Of a stretch of DNA of 56,226 nt, positions 15,649 to 26,295 are shown in pieces (position 1 is the stretch's first letter; each line of letters begins with the position of its first letter). Location: the NCBI RefSeq assembly GCF_016428915.1, contig NZ_JAELTP010000027.1, positions 1-56,226 on the forward strand, written 5' to 3'. The notes under the pieces were generated by a model. The model was not told the origin of the DNA, ran no database searches, and saw only the letters and a program-made list of their open reading frames with translations. Both the position numbers and the translations under genes were made by a program. This DNA is from Pandoraea sp. ASV26 (GTDB lineage Bacteria > Pseudomonadota > Gammaproteobacteria > Burkholderiales > Burkholderiaceae).

Positions 15649-16755
15649 ATGAAAGCCACTCTGAAATTGCAGGCGCTCGGGCAGAGTCTCTGGCTCGACA
15701 ACATTACGCGAGACTTGCTTGGCGACGGTACGTTGGCCCGCTATCGGGACGTATACAACGTCACAGGTTTGACGTCGAATCCCAGTATTTTCCTCAAGGC
15801 GATCCGCGACACGGCGGCGTACGACATGGATATCGCCAAGGCCACCGACCCGGATCTCACCGACGAAGCGCTGTTTTTCTCGCTGGCCATCAAGGATCTG
15901 ACTCAGGCTGCCGAGCTGTTCCTGCCGGTGCATCAAAGCAGCCAGGGCGTGGATGGATGGGTCTCGCTTGAAGTGTCGCCATGGCTGACCGAGGATGCGG
16001 TAGGGACCGTGGCGGCGGCCAAAAGCCTGCATGCAAAGGCGAGTTGCCCCAATCTTTTCATCAAGATCCCCGGCACGGCAGTCGGTGTCATCGCGATCGA
16101 GGAGGCGATCTTTGCCGGCGTGCCCGTCAACGTCACGCTCCTCTTCTCCCGTGAGCAATACGTGGAGGCGGCCAACGCCTACTGGCGGGGACTGGCCCGC
16201 AGGCGTGATGCCGGGCTCGATTTGCGCGTTGCGTCGGTGGCGTCGCTTTTCGTCAGCCGTTGGGATACTGCGGTCACTGGCGAGGTGCCGTTCGGTTTGC
16301 GCAATCGCCTGGGTGTCGCCGTCGCCAAACAGACTTATGGCGCCTACCGTGAGCGCATGTCGCATCCGATGTGGAGGGAATTGGCCGAGGCCGGTGCGAG
16401 CCCCCAACGCCTGTTGTGGGCCAGTACGGGCGTGAAGAGCCGGGAACTCTCACCCGGCTATTACGTTGAAGCCCTTGCCGCGCCGGACACCATCGACACC
16501 GTGCCGGAGGCGACGTTGCTCGCTTTTGCCACGCGAGGCGAGTTGATCAGCGTCATGCGCGAGGACGGTGGCAACGCCGACCCGGTGCTCGCCGACTTTG
16601 CTCACGCGGGTGTCGATGTCGCAGCATTGGGCGCACGCCTTCAGCGCGAAGGCGTAGAAGGGTTTCGTCAGGCCTGGGCTGAACTCATGCAGGTCATTGC
16701 CGGGAAACGCATGCCTGAACGGCACCTGAGCCCGGCCGCAGGGGGGCCCCCCTGA
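15649..16755 (+). CDS. tal: Transaldolase, long form
   Basis: 368 residues, matching the long transaldolases (about 360-380) found in many beta-proteobacteria and actinobacteria rather than the 317-residue E. coli type. Conserved: NVTGLTSNPSIF near the N-terminus, catalytic lysine in NLFIKIPGT, and LLWASTGVKS. It transfers a dihydroxyacetone unit between sugar phosphates in the non-oxidative pentose-phosphate pathway. The ATG at 15649 has GAGG 4 bases upstream. Its partner transketolase and a 6-phosphogluconate dehydrogenase-like gene lie within 4 kb on the same strand, separated by the leftward DUF3309-CsbD pair. Confidence 0.93.
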   Translation: MKATLKLQALGQSLWLDNITRDLLGDGTLARYRDVYNVTGLTSNPSIFLKAIRDTAAYDMDIAKATDPDLTDEALFFSLAIKDLTQAAELFLPVHQSSQGVDGWVSLEVSPWLTEDAVGTVAAAKSLHAKASCPNLFIKIPGTAVGVIAIEEAIFAGVPVNVTLLFSREQYVEAANAYWRGLARRRDAGLDLRVASVASLFVSRWDTAVTGEVPFGLRNRLGVAVAKQTYGAYRERMSHPMWRELAEAGASPQRLLWASTGVKSRELSPGYYVEALAAPDTIDTVPEATLLAFATRGELISVMREDGGNADPVLADFAHAGVDVAALGARLQREGVEGFRQAWAELMQVIAGKRMPERHLSPAAGGPP

Positions 16756-16804
16756 ATACACGATCGGCCGGTGAGTCCCGTTATGACAAGGATCGGGGGA
16801 TCCC

Positions 16805-16981
16805 CTACTTCTGCTTCTTCAGATCGCTGCGCGCGTCGCCGACGACCGACTGAATCTTGCCAGCGTTTTTCTTGAGGTTGCCGTCGACTTCCATCTCCTT
16901 ATTGCCGACCATCTTACCGGTGACCTCTTTGATTTTGCCTGCGGCTTCCTTGACCCGGCCTTTCACTTGATCTTTGTTCAT
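16805..16981 (-). CDS. CsbD-family stress protein, copy 1
   Basis: 58 residues, too short for most gene finders. Starts MNKDQVKGRVKEAAGKIKE and contains NKEMEVDGN and NAGKIQ, the signature of the CsbD family of small, hydrophilic general-stress proteins. It lies 126 bases behind the DUF3309 gene in the same direction. The same pair in the same order and nearly identical spacing occurs at 29256-29716. Function in the family is not known beyond induction by stress. Confidence 0.88.
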   Translation of the reverse strand: MNKDQVKGRVKEAAGKIKEVTGKMVGNKEMEVDGNLKKNAGKIQSVVGDARSDLKKQK

Positions 16982-17107
16982 GATGTTTCACGTTCTCGGT
17001 GGATGAAAAATTGAGTCCCTTGACCGGGGCTCGGGTGTCGCGCACCTTCGTGGCGATATGCCTCACACGCCGATTGACGGCGTCAAGCATGACCTGGGTC
17101 ACGCGCC

Positions 17108-17266
17108 TCATAGTCGACCCATCAAGAGCAGAACGATCACCACGGCGAGTATCAATCCCACCGCGCCGCTCGGCGCATATCCCCAACCCGAGTTGTACGA
17201 CCAGGCCGGGAACGCTCCTACCAACAGAAGCGCCAGAACAATCAGCACCACAATTCCTAAAGACAT
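17108..17266 (-). CDS. DUF3309 small membrane protein, copy 1
   Basis: 52 residues, two hydrophobic helices around the conserved loop WSYNSGWGYAPSGAVG, which defines DUF3309. AGGGAG precedes the ATG by 6 bases. Promoter of the island type at 17316-17358. First gene of the DUF3309-CsbD pair. Confidence 0.88.
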   Translation of the reverse strand: MSLGIVVLIVLALLLVGAFPAWSYNSGWGYAPSGAVGLILAVVIVLLLMGRL

Positions 17267-17315
17267 GATCGACTCCCTGCGTCGGTGAGATGAAGACTTC
17301 TTCACCCTCACCCGG

Positions 17316-17358
17316 AAGGTAGCCTGCCAGGCAACGGGGTGTCGGTTCGCTGGCGTAC
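17316..17358 (-). promoter_or_regulatory. Island-type promoter for the DUF3309-CsbD pair, copy 1
   Basis: Perfect palindrome 17345-17358 (gene-sense GTACGCCAGCGAAC), 23-bp gap, -10 hexamer TACCTT (17316-17321). Confidence 0.65.
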
Positions 17359-17453
17359 GCAGACCGTAAACATCATGAACGTAAGCCGGTAAGTCGTTCG
17401 GTGTCAGAAGCACCTGCTCACGCCTTGCTCTGACGCCAGCGCGACGAATTTCT

Positions 17454-17495
17454 GTTCGGTAGTGGACAGAACTCGCGACCAAACGCTTCTACTGT
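17454..17495 (+). promoter_or_regulatory. Island-type promoter for the gnd-HAD-tkt-pgm block
   Basis: Palindrome 17454-17467 (GTTCGGTAGTGGAC, one mismatch), 22-bp gap, -10 hexamer TACTGT (17490-17495). Start codon of gnd is about 60 bases after the -10. Confidence 0.65.
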
Positions 17496-17555
17496 CAAAT
17501 GAGCGATGTCCTGCGGTTCGTCTCTTCCTCACTCTCAGACCATACGGAGCAAACC

Positions 17556-18608
17556 ATGCAACTCGGCATGATTGGATTAGGGCGCATGGGGGCTGATCTC
17601 GTGCGCCGTCTGATGCGCCACGCTCACCAGTGTGTCGTCCACGATGTTCAGCCGGCAGCGATCGCTGCACTGCAACATGAGGGTGCCGTGGGCGCCGCTT
17701 CGCTCGACGAGATGATGTCCCTGCTGAAGCCCCCCAGAATCCTCTGGCTGATGGTCCCGGCGGGCGCCGTCGAAGCCGCGCTTGCAGACCTTGGCCCTCG
17801 GCTGGCGGCTGGCGATATCGTCATCGATGGCGGCAACTCCTACTATCGGGACGATATGCGACGCAGCACCGAGCTGGGCGCCAGAGGCATTCATTTCATC
17901 GATGTCGGCACCAGCGGAGGCATTGCCGGTCTCGCCCGAGGCTACTGCCTGATGATCGGTGGTGAAGAGGATGTCGTGGAGTACCTTGCGCCCCTCTTCT
18001 CTGCACTCGCCTCCGGGCCAGACGGCGTGGCAAACCCCAAACCCGCGGATGTCGGCCGCACGAGGGATCTCGACGCGCGGACTGCGGAGTCCGGATATCT
18101 GTATTGCGGACTTCATGGTGCCGGCCATTTCGTGAAGATGATTCACAACGGCATCGAGTACGGAATGATGGCCGCCTATGCGGAAGGTCTGAACATTCTC
18201 AAGTGCGCAAACATCGGCACGCAGAAACAAGAACCCGACGCGGAAGTGACCCCGTTGCGCCATCCCGAGTATTACCAATACACGTTCAACCTGGCCGATA
18301 TCGCCGAGGTCTGGCGACACGGCAGTGTGATCGATTCCTGGCTCCTTGGCCACGTGGCCGATGTATTGCGCACCGACCCGACGCTGGCACAGTTTGCCGG
18401 GCACGTTTCGGATTCGGGAGAAGGCCGCTGGTCCGTGGAGGCCGCCATCGACGAAGCCGTGCCCGCGCCAGTGCTGAGCGCCGCACTCTATGCGCGTTTC
18501 AGCTCCCGCGGGCAGGCCGCTTTCGCCGATCAACTTCTCTCGGCCATGCGCTATGCGTTTGGCGGCCACCCGGATGCCGCAGGGCCGACGACACCTCGCG
18601 ACGCGTGA
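17556..18608 (+). CDS. gnd: 6-phosphogluconate dehydrogenase (decarboxylating), NAD-type
   Basis: 350 residues. Rossmann motif GMIGLGRMG at residues 4-12; the second strand ends VVHD, and Asp30 at that place points to NAD rather than NADP, where Asn-Arg is usual. The substrate loop has GGNSYYRDD, the signature VGTSGGIAGLARGYC and the catalytic lysine at about 194 (HFVKMIHNGIEYGMM). It oxidatively decarboxylates 6-phosphogluconate to ribulose-5-phosphate. The ATG at 17556 has ACGGAG 5 bases upstream. It is the first gene of a block with a HAD phosphatase-like gene, transketolase and phosphoglucomutase. Confidence 0.9.
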   Translation: MQLGMIGLGRMGADLVRRLMRHAHQCVVHDVQPAAIAALQHEGAVGAASLDEMMSLLKPPRILWLMVPAGAVEAALADLGPRLAAGDIVIDGGNSYYRDDMRRSTELGARGIHFIDVGTSGGIAGLARGYCLMIGGEEDVVEYLAPLFSALASGPDGVANPKPADVGRTRDLDARTAESGYLYCGLHGAGHFVKMIHNGIEYGMMAAYAEGLNILKCANIGTQKQEPDAEVTPLRHPEYYQYTFNLADIAEVWRHGSVIDSWLLGHVADVLRTDPTLAQFAGHVSDSGEGRWSVEAAIDEAVPAPVLSAALYARFSSRGQAAFADQLLSAMRYAFGGHPDAAGPTTPRDA

Positions 18609-18665
18609 GCGGCGACGTGAGACCGTATGTGCCGCTGTACGTTCTGCTACCCGATGAGGCAAATG

Positions 18666-19370
18666 ATGAAGGTGCAACACGACGTCGTTTTCCTGCTGGA
18701 TGTCGACAATACGTTGCTCGACAACGATCACTTCCTGATGGATTTGAAGCGGTATCTGGCCGAGCAGTTCGGCGACGCCCTGCGCGATCACTTCTTTTCG
18801 ATCCTCGAGTCGTTGCGCGCGCATCTCGGCTACATCGATTACCTCAGCGCGCTCCAGTGCTTCCGGTTCGCCGACATCCACGATCCGCAAATGTTACGCG
18901 TGTCGGCGTACTTGCTGGACTATCCGTTCGCCACGCTGTTGTATCCCGATGCGCTTGCCGTCATCGCGCATCTGGAGCGCCGGGGCCCGACCGTCATCGT
19001 CTCGGATGGCGACGCCGTGTTTCAGCCACGCAAAATTCAGCGATCCGGCTTGTGGGATGCCGTTGAGGGCCGAGTCCTCGTCTACGTTCACAAGGAGCGC
19101 ATGCTCGACGCCATCGAAGCGGACTTTCCGGCACGCCGTTACGTCATGGTCGACGACAAGGTTCGTCTGCTCTCGATCATGAAAGCGGCGTGGGGCGAGC
19201 GACTGACGACGGTTTTCCCGCGTCAGGGCCACTACGCGCTCGACGTCGACGCCGTGCGTCAATTCAGAGCACCCGACATAACACTTGAGCGTATTGGCGA
19301 TCTTCTCGATCAGGCATTCTCACCGTCCGATGCGCACGCCGAGCCCGTGTGCGCAGGTCAAAGGGCGTAG
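18666..19370 (+). CDS. HAD-superfamily hydrolase
   Basis: 234 residues. Motif I is LDVDNTLL (nucleophile Asp and acid/base Asp), motif II is VIVSDGD, and the acidic motif IV is VMVDDK, so the phosphatase core is intact. A helical cap lies between motif I and II. It sits between gnd and tkt on the same strand, so a sugar-phosphate substrate is plausible, but not proven. Two ATGs are adjacent (18663 and 18666); GAGG is better spaced to the second. Confidence 0.82.
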   Translation: MKVQHDVVFLLDVDNTLLDNDHFLMDLKRYLAEQFGDALRDHFFSILESLRAHLGYIDYLSALQCFRFADIHDPQMLRVSAYLLDYPFATLLYPDALAVIAHLERRGPTVIVSDGDAVFQPRKIQRSGLWDAVEGRVLVYVHKERMLDAIEADFPARRYVMVDDKVRLLSIMKAAWGERLTTVFPRQGHYALDVDAVRQFRAPDITLERIGDLLDQAFSPSDAHAEPVCAGQRA

Positions 19371-19407
19371 CAGCTAACCGTTGCACAATTCGATGGAGTT
19401 GTCAGTG

Positions 19408-21512
19408 ATGCAATCAAATGATCTTGATCAGTTGTGCATCAACACCCTTCGCACCTTGTCGATCGACGCAGTGCAAAAAGCGCAGTCCGGGCACCCCGGC
19501 ACACCGATGGGTGCGGCACCGACGGTCTATTGCCTGTGGCAGCGGTTGCTGCGATACGACCCGGAACATCCGCACTGGCCTGGCCGTGATCGCTTCGTGT
19601 TGTCCAACGGCCATGCATGCGCGCTGCTGTACAGCTTGCTGCACGTGTGCGGTGTCAAGAACGACGACTCGTCAGACGCATTGGCCGTGACGATCGACGA
19701 TCTGAAGTCGTTCCGGCAGGCAGGCAGCCGCTGCACCGGGCACCCCGAGTATGGGTGGACGACTGGCGTGGAGACCACGACCGGCCCGCTCGGGCAAGGC
19801 ATTGCCACGAGTGTCGGCATGGCGATCTCGGGGAAATGGCTGAGCGCCACTTACGACCGTCCGGGATTTCCGCTATTCCAGTACAACGTCTATGCGCTTT
19901 GCGGCGACGGCGACATGATGGAGGGCCTCGGTGCAGAGGCGGCTTCGCTGGCGGGTCATCTGAAGCTGGCCAATCTGTGCTGGATATACGACGACAACCA
20001 CATCACCATCGAGGGATCCACGCGCCTGACGTTCACGGAGGACGTCGCGGCACGTTTTGCCTCGTACGGCTGGCATGTCGAACGCGTGAGCGATGCCAAC
20101 GATCTGGCGCAGCTGACCCGTGCCTACCAGGGCTTTCTCGATACCGGCGACGCCCCTACTCTCGTCATCGTGCAGAGCCACATTGGCTATGGCGCGCCGC
20201 ACAGGCAGGATACGCGCGAGGCGCACGGCGAACCGCTTGGCGAAGCGGAGGTACGTTTGGCGAAAGAGTTCTACGGTTGTGACCCCGACAAGCACTTCGA
20301 TGTCCCCGATGGCGTGATCGCTCATATGCACGAAGGCTTCGGCCGGCGCGGGCGCGACGCCCACACCCGTTGGCTCGAACGCTTTGCGGACTATCGCGCT
20401 CAGTATCCTGATCTGGCCGACGCGCTGGAGCAGATGCAAGCGCGCGAGCTGCCTGCCGGGTGGGACGCCGCGCTGCCCGAGTTCGCACCGGCGACGGCGG
20501 GTCTTTCCACCCGCGTGGCTTCCGGTCAGGTGCTCAACGCCGTTGCTGCGAAGGTGCCCTGGTTACTGGGTGGCGCCGCCGATCTGGCCCCATCGACGAT
20601 GACGCGCCTCACGTTCGATCTCGCCGGTGATTTCCAGGACGACGATGCCGATTCGGGCGGCAACTATCGGGGCCGGAATTTTCATTTCGGCGTGCGTGAG
20701 CATGCCATGTGTGCCATTGCCAACGGCATGAGTCTGTCATCGCTGCGACCGTTCGTGGCCAGCTTCCTGATCTTCACCGACTATTGCCGGGCGTCCCTGC
20801 GTCTGGGCGCCATGATGCAATTGCCGCTCATCACGCTCTGGACGCACGACTCCATCAGTCTTGGGGAAGACGGACCGACGCACCAGCCGATCGAGCAACT
20901 CGCGTCGCTGCGCGCCATGCCGGGCATGACCGTGCTGCGTCCGGCAGATGCCGGTGAAGTTGTCGAAGCGTGGCGCTTCATCATGGCGCTCAAGCACGGG
21001 CCGGTCTGCATGCTTTTGACGCGTCAGGCGCTTCCCATTTTCGACCGCACTCGTTACGGCAGTGCCACAGGCGTTGCACGCGGCGCCTACATTCTGATCG
21101 ATGCCTTTCACGAGATGGGGGTTGACGATGGGACGCCGGATGTCTTGTTGCTGGCCACCGGCAGTGAAGTGGCGTTGTGCGCCGCGGCTTACGATGAACT
21201 GAAGCGCGACGGTATTCTCGCTCGGGTTGTCAGCATGCCATCGTGGGAGATATTCGAAAGCCAGTCGTTGGCGTATCGAGATCACATCCTGCCGCCCTGC
21301 GTCGTCGCACGCGTTGCTGTCGAAGAAGCCTCCACCTTTGGATGGGAGCGCTATGCCGGACAGGAAGGCGCCATTCTCGGATTGCACACGTTCGGCATGT
21401 CGGCACCGCGCGAAGCGGTGGCCCGGCATTTCGGCTTCGACGTGCCCCATGTGGTCACGGCAGCCAAGGCACAACTCATGCGTCACGGCGTCAAGCCGCG
21501 AGGGGAAACGCC

Positions 21513-21516
<4 letters not shown>
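19408..21516 (+). CDS. tkt: Transketolase
   Basis: About 702 residues, near the usual 660-700. N-terminal thiamine-diphosphate domain with GHPGTPMGAAP, GDGDMMEG and the metal motif continuing to DDNHITIEG; central pyrimidine domain with FGVREHAMCAIANGM and THDSISLGEDGPTHQPIEQL; C-terminal domain with LLATGSEVALC. It moves two-carbon units between ketose and aldose phosphates. The ATG at 19408 follows GGAG at 9 bases; in-frame ATG 19393 is possible. Its stop overlaps the phosphoglucomutase start (ATGA), a sign of translational coupling. Confidence 0.95.
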
Positions 21517-23222
<1,706 letters not shown>

Positions 23223-23309
23223 GCGCCCGCCAGAAGCGGGCCCTTCGTGATGCACGGGCAATGACGCGAGAACGGTCCACGGCGCAAGTCGATCCCGATG
23301 CGAGACGCT

Positions 23310-23609
23310 TTATCGAAACTGGAGAGGCAGAAACAGGCTGATGCCCGGCGATGTCTGCGGTGCGTACACCACAGGCGGCGCGCCGTACGCGTAGCCGTCA
23401 CGATATCCGTCGTAGTGGCGCGGTCCGTCACGGCGGTACGCATCGTGCCGCACGTCATGTCTCACGATCGGGTGACCACCATGATCCTCGCGAGATCCCG
23501 GCGCCGCGCTCACGCCCCCCGGCGCTAACGCGCACAGGATCGCCAACGCGATACCGAGCGTCGCCCCGAGGGACGCCGTGCCGTGTCTTCGTGTGATTGA
23601 GGATTTCAT
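23310..23609 (-). CDS. Small secreted His/Arg/Tyr-rich protein
   Basis: 99 residues with a signal peptide (about 8-36, ending GVSAAPG) and a mature part rich in H, R, D and Y (HDAYRRDGPRHYDGYRDGYA). No known domain. The ATG at 23609 is preferred over 23612 because AGGAG is then 6 bases upstream. It follows the Spy/LTXXQ-type gene by 17 bases, so they form an operon, and both products should be periplasmic. Confidence 0.65.
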   Translation of the reverse strand: MKSSITRRHGTASLGATLGIALAILCALAPGGVSAAPGSREDHGGHPIVRHDVRHDAYRRDGPRHYDGYRDGYAYGAPPVVYAPQTSPGISLFLPLQFR

Positions 23610-23626
23610 CATTGACTCCTGTGTTC

Positions 23627-24109
23627 TCAGCCCTTGTGGCCCATGCGACGACCTTCGTTACGGAAGATCAGGTCGGCATTGTGTTTCTGCACATCGGACA
23701 TGCTGTCGTATAGCGACTCGAACGCAGGCGTCAGCTTCCTGATGCCATCGGCATGCGCCTCGGCAATCTCGCCGTACGAATGCAAGTCGTCCGTAGCACT
23801 CATCTGGTTCGCGCCATCGTTGCGTGCATGCAGCAACGTCTGCATCGTATTGGCGTTATCCCGCATGATCTGCGCCACGGGTTGCCATAGCGACTCTTGC
23901 GCCGAAGTGATTTGCAGCCGCGCGTGCAGGCTGCTGATGCGAGTCTCTACCGACATGCGCGCTGCTGTCTTCATGACATGCGCGGCGGCGGGGCTATCCA
24001 TGGCCGGCGCAGCACCTGACGGCGTGCAGATGAAGCCGAGGCCGGCCACGATAAGAACTTCAAGCACGCGCACGACGTGAAGTTGCGTCGGAGTGTTGGG
24101 GAGTTTCAT
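23627..24109 (-). CDS. Spy/CpxP-like LTXXQ-family periplasmic protein
   Basis: About 160 residues. N-terminal signal segment (about 13-34), then an all-helical mature part with ITSAQESLWQPVAQIM near residue 66, the form of the LTXXQ motif in this family, and a second helix pair (ESLYDSMSDVQKHNADLIF). Spy and CpxP are periplasmic chaperone-like proteins induced by envelope stress. The ATG at 24109 is preferred to the TTG at 24139. An island-type promoter lies 80-120 bases upstream. Confidence 0.78.
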   Translation of the reverse strand: MKLPNTPTQLHVVRVLEVLIVAGLGFICTPSGAAPAMDSPAAAHVMKTAARMSVETRISSLHARLQITSAQESLWQPVAQIMRDNANTMQTLLHARNDGANQMSATDDLHSYGEIAEAHADGIRKLTPAFESLYDSMSDVQKHNADLIFRNEGRRMGHKG

Positions 24110-24190
24110 AGTCTTTCTCAAAGATAGGGTCAGCGACAATTCGCGCGGTCAGCCCGTGAATGACAGCAGTCACGTTCGATTGGCCAGTCT

Positions 24191-24232
24191 GTTATCTCCC
24201 CTGTGCGCAAGTGTGTCTGTTCGCTGCCGGAC
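24191..24232 (-). promoter_or_regulatory. Island-type promoter for the Spy-like gene
   Basis: Perfect palindrome 24219-24232 (gene-sense GTCCGGCAGCGAAC), 22-bp gap, -10 hexamer GATAAC (24191-24196). Confidence 0.62.
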
Positions 24233-24263
24233 CCTCTGCCATGCCTGCCCCGTATCACCGATT

Positions 24264-24305
24264 GTTCGCTATCGAACAGACGCGGCGTGAGCCGTCGTCT
24301 AGCCT
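24264..24305 (+). promoter_or_regulatory. Island-type promoter for the zinc-ribbon and PRC genes
   Basis: Perfect palindrome GTTCGCTATCGAAC (24264-24277), 22-bp gap, -10 hexamer TAGCCT (24300-24305), the same hexamer as the SYLF promoter. Confidence 0.68.
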
Positions 24306-24421
24306 GTGGATGACACTGCCGATGCATTGCGTACGAGCGGCAGTGACAGCCCTTGAGTGGGCATATTCGTCAGCCTGACCGGCTGGCAAGGCATCGTTAT
24401 CAGGACGATAGGGAGAGGCAG

Positions 24422-24592
24422 ATGTTTACGTGCAGAACTTGCGGCGAGTTAAGCGACTTTCCGGAGATGAGTCCGGAAGTCAACGATCTCGGCTTCTACT
24501 TCGATTGCCCTGAATGCGGTGCGAGAAACAAGCTTGTCAACGTGGCCACACCTGGCGAGACGGCAGCGCTGGTACAGCTTTCCGACGAGTAA
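24422..24592 (+). CDS. Small zinc-ribbon-like protein, 56 residues
   Basis: Starts with CRTCGE and has CPECGA about 27 residues later: two CxxC knuckles that should bind one zinc ion. GGGAGAGG precedes the ATG. No membrane segment. The PRC-barrel gene follows after 43 bases on the same strand and likely shares the transcript. Specific role unknown; such ribbons often contact nucleic acid or protein. Confidence 0.65.
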   Translation: MFTCRTCGELSDFPEMSPEVNDLGFYFDCPECGARNKLVNVATPGETAALVQLSDE

Positions 24593-24635
24593 TCGCCACG
24601 CCGCAAGGTCTGGCGCACTGAGTGGAGAACGCACT

Positions 24636-25070
24636 ATGAACTACGAGGATCGCGATACGTACGGAATGTACAAAACGGGCGGCGCGTCGAGGCCGGGACC
24701 CGGCCCGAACACAGCGCAGGGGCCCGGGCCCAACCTGATGGGCGCCGACACGCTCGTCGGCAACAGCGTGTGCAACGAGCACGGTGAAGCCTTGGGCGAC
24801 ATCAAGGAAATCATGCTCGATGTTCGCGCCGGCCGGATCAGTTACGCCGTGCTGTCGTTTGGCGGCTTTTTGGGAATGGGGAAAAAGCTGTTTGCGGTGC
24901 CCTGGCAGGCGTTGAAGCTCGATACGCAGAACAAGTGTTTTGTTCTCGACGTCGATAAGAAACGACTGGATGATGCGCCGGGATTCGACCCGGACCATTG
25001 GCCCGACATGGCGGATCAGGCGTGGGTCGAAGAGATCGACGAGTATTACCGTCCGTCCACCCCGCTGTAG
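24636..25070 (+). CDS. PRC-barrel domain protein
   Basis: 144 residues. A flexible Gly/Pro N-terminus (about 1-35) is followed by a PRC-barrel (about 36-110) with the pattern LVGNSVCNEHGEALGDIKEI, DVRAGRISYAVLSFGGFLG and KLFAVPWQALKLD. PRC-barrels mediate protein or RNA contacts, and this soluble form is common in stress clusters. The end (DHWPDMADQAWVEEIDEYY) is also typical of this subgroup. Cytoplasmic by sequence. Confidence 0.82.
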   Translation: MNYEDRDTYGMYKTGGASRPGPGPNTAQGPGPNLMGADTLVGNSVCNEHGEALGDIKEIMLDVRAGRISYAVLSFGGFLGMGKKLFAVPWQALKLDTQNKCFVLDVDKKRLDDAPGFDPDHWPDMADQAWVEEIDEYYRPSTPL

Positions 25071-25130
25071 TGCCATCTTCGTCGCTTTTCCCCACGGATG
25101 GGCATTCGACATCAAATTGAGGGTTGGATC

Positions 25131-25343
25131 ATGAAATATGCAAAGCTGATTGCCGCTGTCCTGGCGGTACTCGCCTTCGGCGCGTGTACCGGACCTGCCG
25201 GACCGCAAGGCGCGATGGGCAACACGGGCAATACCGGCTACACCGGCGAGACCGGCGCAACCGGCGCGACCGGTATGCAGGGTGACATGGGGCCGCGAGG
25301 GATGAATTCGTCGGGCACAGTGATGATCGTCCCTTCGCAGTAA
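25131..25343 (+). CDS. Collagen-like small lipoprotein, 70 residues
   Basis: Lipoprotein signal with lipobox FGAC (cysteine about residue 19) followed by about eleven Gly-X-Y triplets ([20 protein letters not shown] and on to GPRG), many with Thr as third residue, as in bacterial collagen-like proteins. GAGGG precedes the ATG by 7 bases. Anchored to a membrane leaflet; a short triple helix could form if trimeric. 60 bases after the PRC-barrel gene on the same strand. Confidence 0.75.
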   Translation: MKYAKLIAAVLAVLAFGACTGPAGPQGAMGNTGNTGYTGETGATGATGMQGDMGPRGMNSSGTVMIVPSQ

Positions 25344-25362
25344 CTTCTCTTGCGCATCACGA

Positions 25363-25388
25363 ATCGAGCCCCCATTCGGGGGCTCGAT
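25363..25388. terminator. Bidirectional hairpin terminator
   Basis: Perfect 11-bp arms ATCGAGCCCCC and GGGGGCTCGAT around ATTC, between the convergent collagen-like and SYLF genes. No T tract, but position and strength fit. Confidence 0.7.
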
Positions 25389-25401
25389 GTCGTAAGGGAG
25401 A

Positions 25402-25989
25402 TCACAACGATTTGATTCGTGTGATCTTCGTTCCCTCGAGCGACGCACCTGCCATCAGGCCATTGTTGGTCATGACAAACGCGTTCACCTGACTGCTGGC
25501 CGTCGTGGTATCGACATTGCCGTTGGCGCCGATCTTCAGCACTGCGACCGACGCGTCTCCGCCAGCCGACCAGCCGTCAGCATTGCGGAAGCGGTTCAGC
25601 GACTCCTGCGTCATGAAGAGCAATACGATCGCCCTGGATTGTGCGCCGATCTGCCAGCCGATCGATCCCGTGACCGTGCTGTAGTAGCCCACGGTCTGGT
25701 CGGCAACGCGAAGCGATCCCTCCCCGTACTGTCCACCGACCACAAACCCTGCATCGATGACCGACGGGAAGATCAATACCCCGTGCGCTTTGCGCACCAG
25801 TTCGCGAGATCCGTTGGCCGTGGCGTAGAGTCGCGTCAACGTCGAGTTCACACCAGCATCGATCGTATGGCGCTTGTCCATCTGCTGCCCGCTGGTGCTC
25901 GTTGGCCCCGTGGTCGTACAGCCAGAGAGCGCCAGTCCGAGCGCCATCATCGATCCTGAGGTGCCCCAAATGAATTTTCGTCGTTGCAT
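25402..25989 (-). CDS. SYLF-domain (lipid-binding) lipoprotein
   Basis: 195 residues. Signal peptide with lipobox LSGC (cysteine about 23), then a SYLF/Ysc84-like domain through the C-terminus: AHGVLIFPSVIDAGFVVGGQYGEG, GSIGWQIGAQSRAIVLLFM and GANGNVDTTTA. The family binds phospholipid. The ATG at 25989 has GGGAG 7 bases upstream; the longer frame to 26016 is rejected. Island-type promoter at 26021-26062. Confidence 0.85.
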   Translation of the reverse strand: MQRRKFIWGTSGSMMALGLALSGCTTTGPTSTSGQQMDKRHTIDAGVNSTLTRLYATANGSRELVRKAHGVLIFPSVIDAGFVVGGQYGEGSLRVADQTVGYYSTVTGSIGWQIGAQSRAIVLLFMTQESLNRFRNADGWSAGGDASVAVLKIGANGNVDTTTASSQVNAFVMTNNGLMAGASLEGTKITRIKSL

Positions 25990-26020
25990 GACCATCTCCC
26001 TCGTCGTGAATGACACGCCT

Positions 26021-26062
26021 AGGCTATGCCGACACGCGGCTGGAAACGGTACGTCAACGTAC
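26021..26062 (-). promoter_or_regulatory. Island-type promoter for the SYLF gene
   Basis: Perfect palindrome GTACGTCAACGTAC on the plus strand (26049-26062), 22-bp gap, -10 hexamer TAGCCT on the minus strand (26021-26026). Confidence 0.68.
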
Positions 26063-26123
26063 GCGCAAGAGCGATTCGTCGTTGATTCAACGGCTCACAC
26101 GCCAAGGGCCGAACACAGGACGT

Positions 26124-26165
26124 GTTCGGTAGCGGACTGACATGGGGTGCCCGTACGCGCATGCT
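26124..26165 (+). promoter_or_regulatory. Island-type promoter for the second BON gene
   Basis: Perfect palindrome GTTCGGTAGCGGAC (26124-26137), 22-bp gap, -10-like CATGCT (26160-26165). Leader of about 125 bases resembles that of the first BON gene. Confidence 0.65.
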
Positions 26166-26295
26166 GAAGGTCTCAGCTATGCGGTTGAGCACGACCCTGT
26201 GTGTGCCCTGTGTATGAGCGCGGTCGTGTCCGGTTCGCCTCGCGTACGTCATATCGTCGTCCGACACAGGCCACCGTGGTCATACGGAGATCGCC

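Noticed and set aside
17577-18890. Minus-strand open frame of 437 codons opposite gnd and the HAD gene
   Set aside because: Spans two real genes with clear catalytic motifs on the other strand; no recognisable fold.
25201-25312. Short G-rich near-repeats that could suggest a tandem repeat or CRISPR-like array
   Set aside because: They are codons of Gly-X-Thr triplets of the collagen-like protein; there are no conserved repeats with unique spacers.
26233-26247. GTTCG-N5-CGTAC in the leader of the second BON gene
   Set aside because: Resembles the island palindrome but has a 5-base spacer and no -10 at the proper distance; kept out of the site list.
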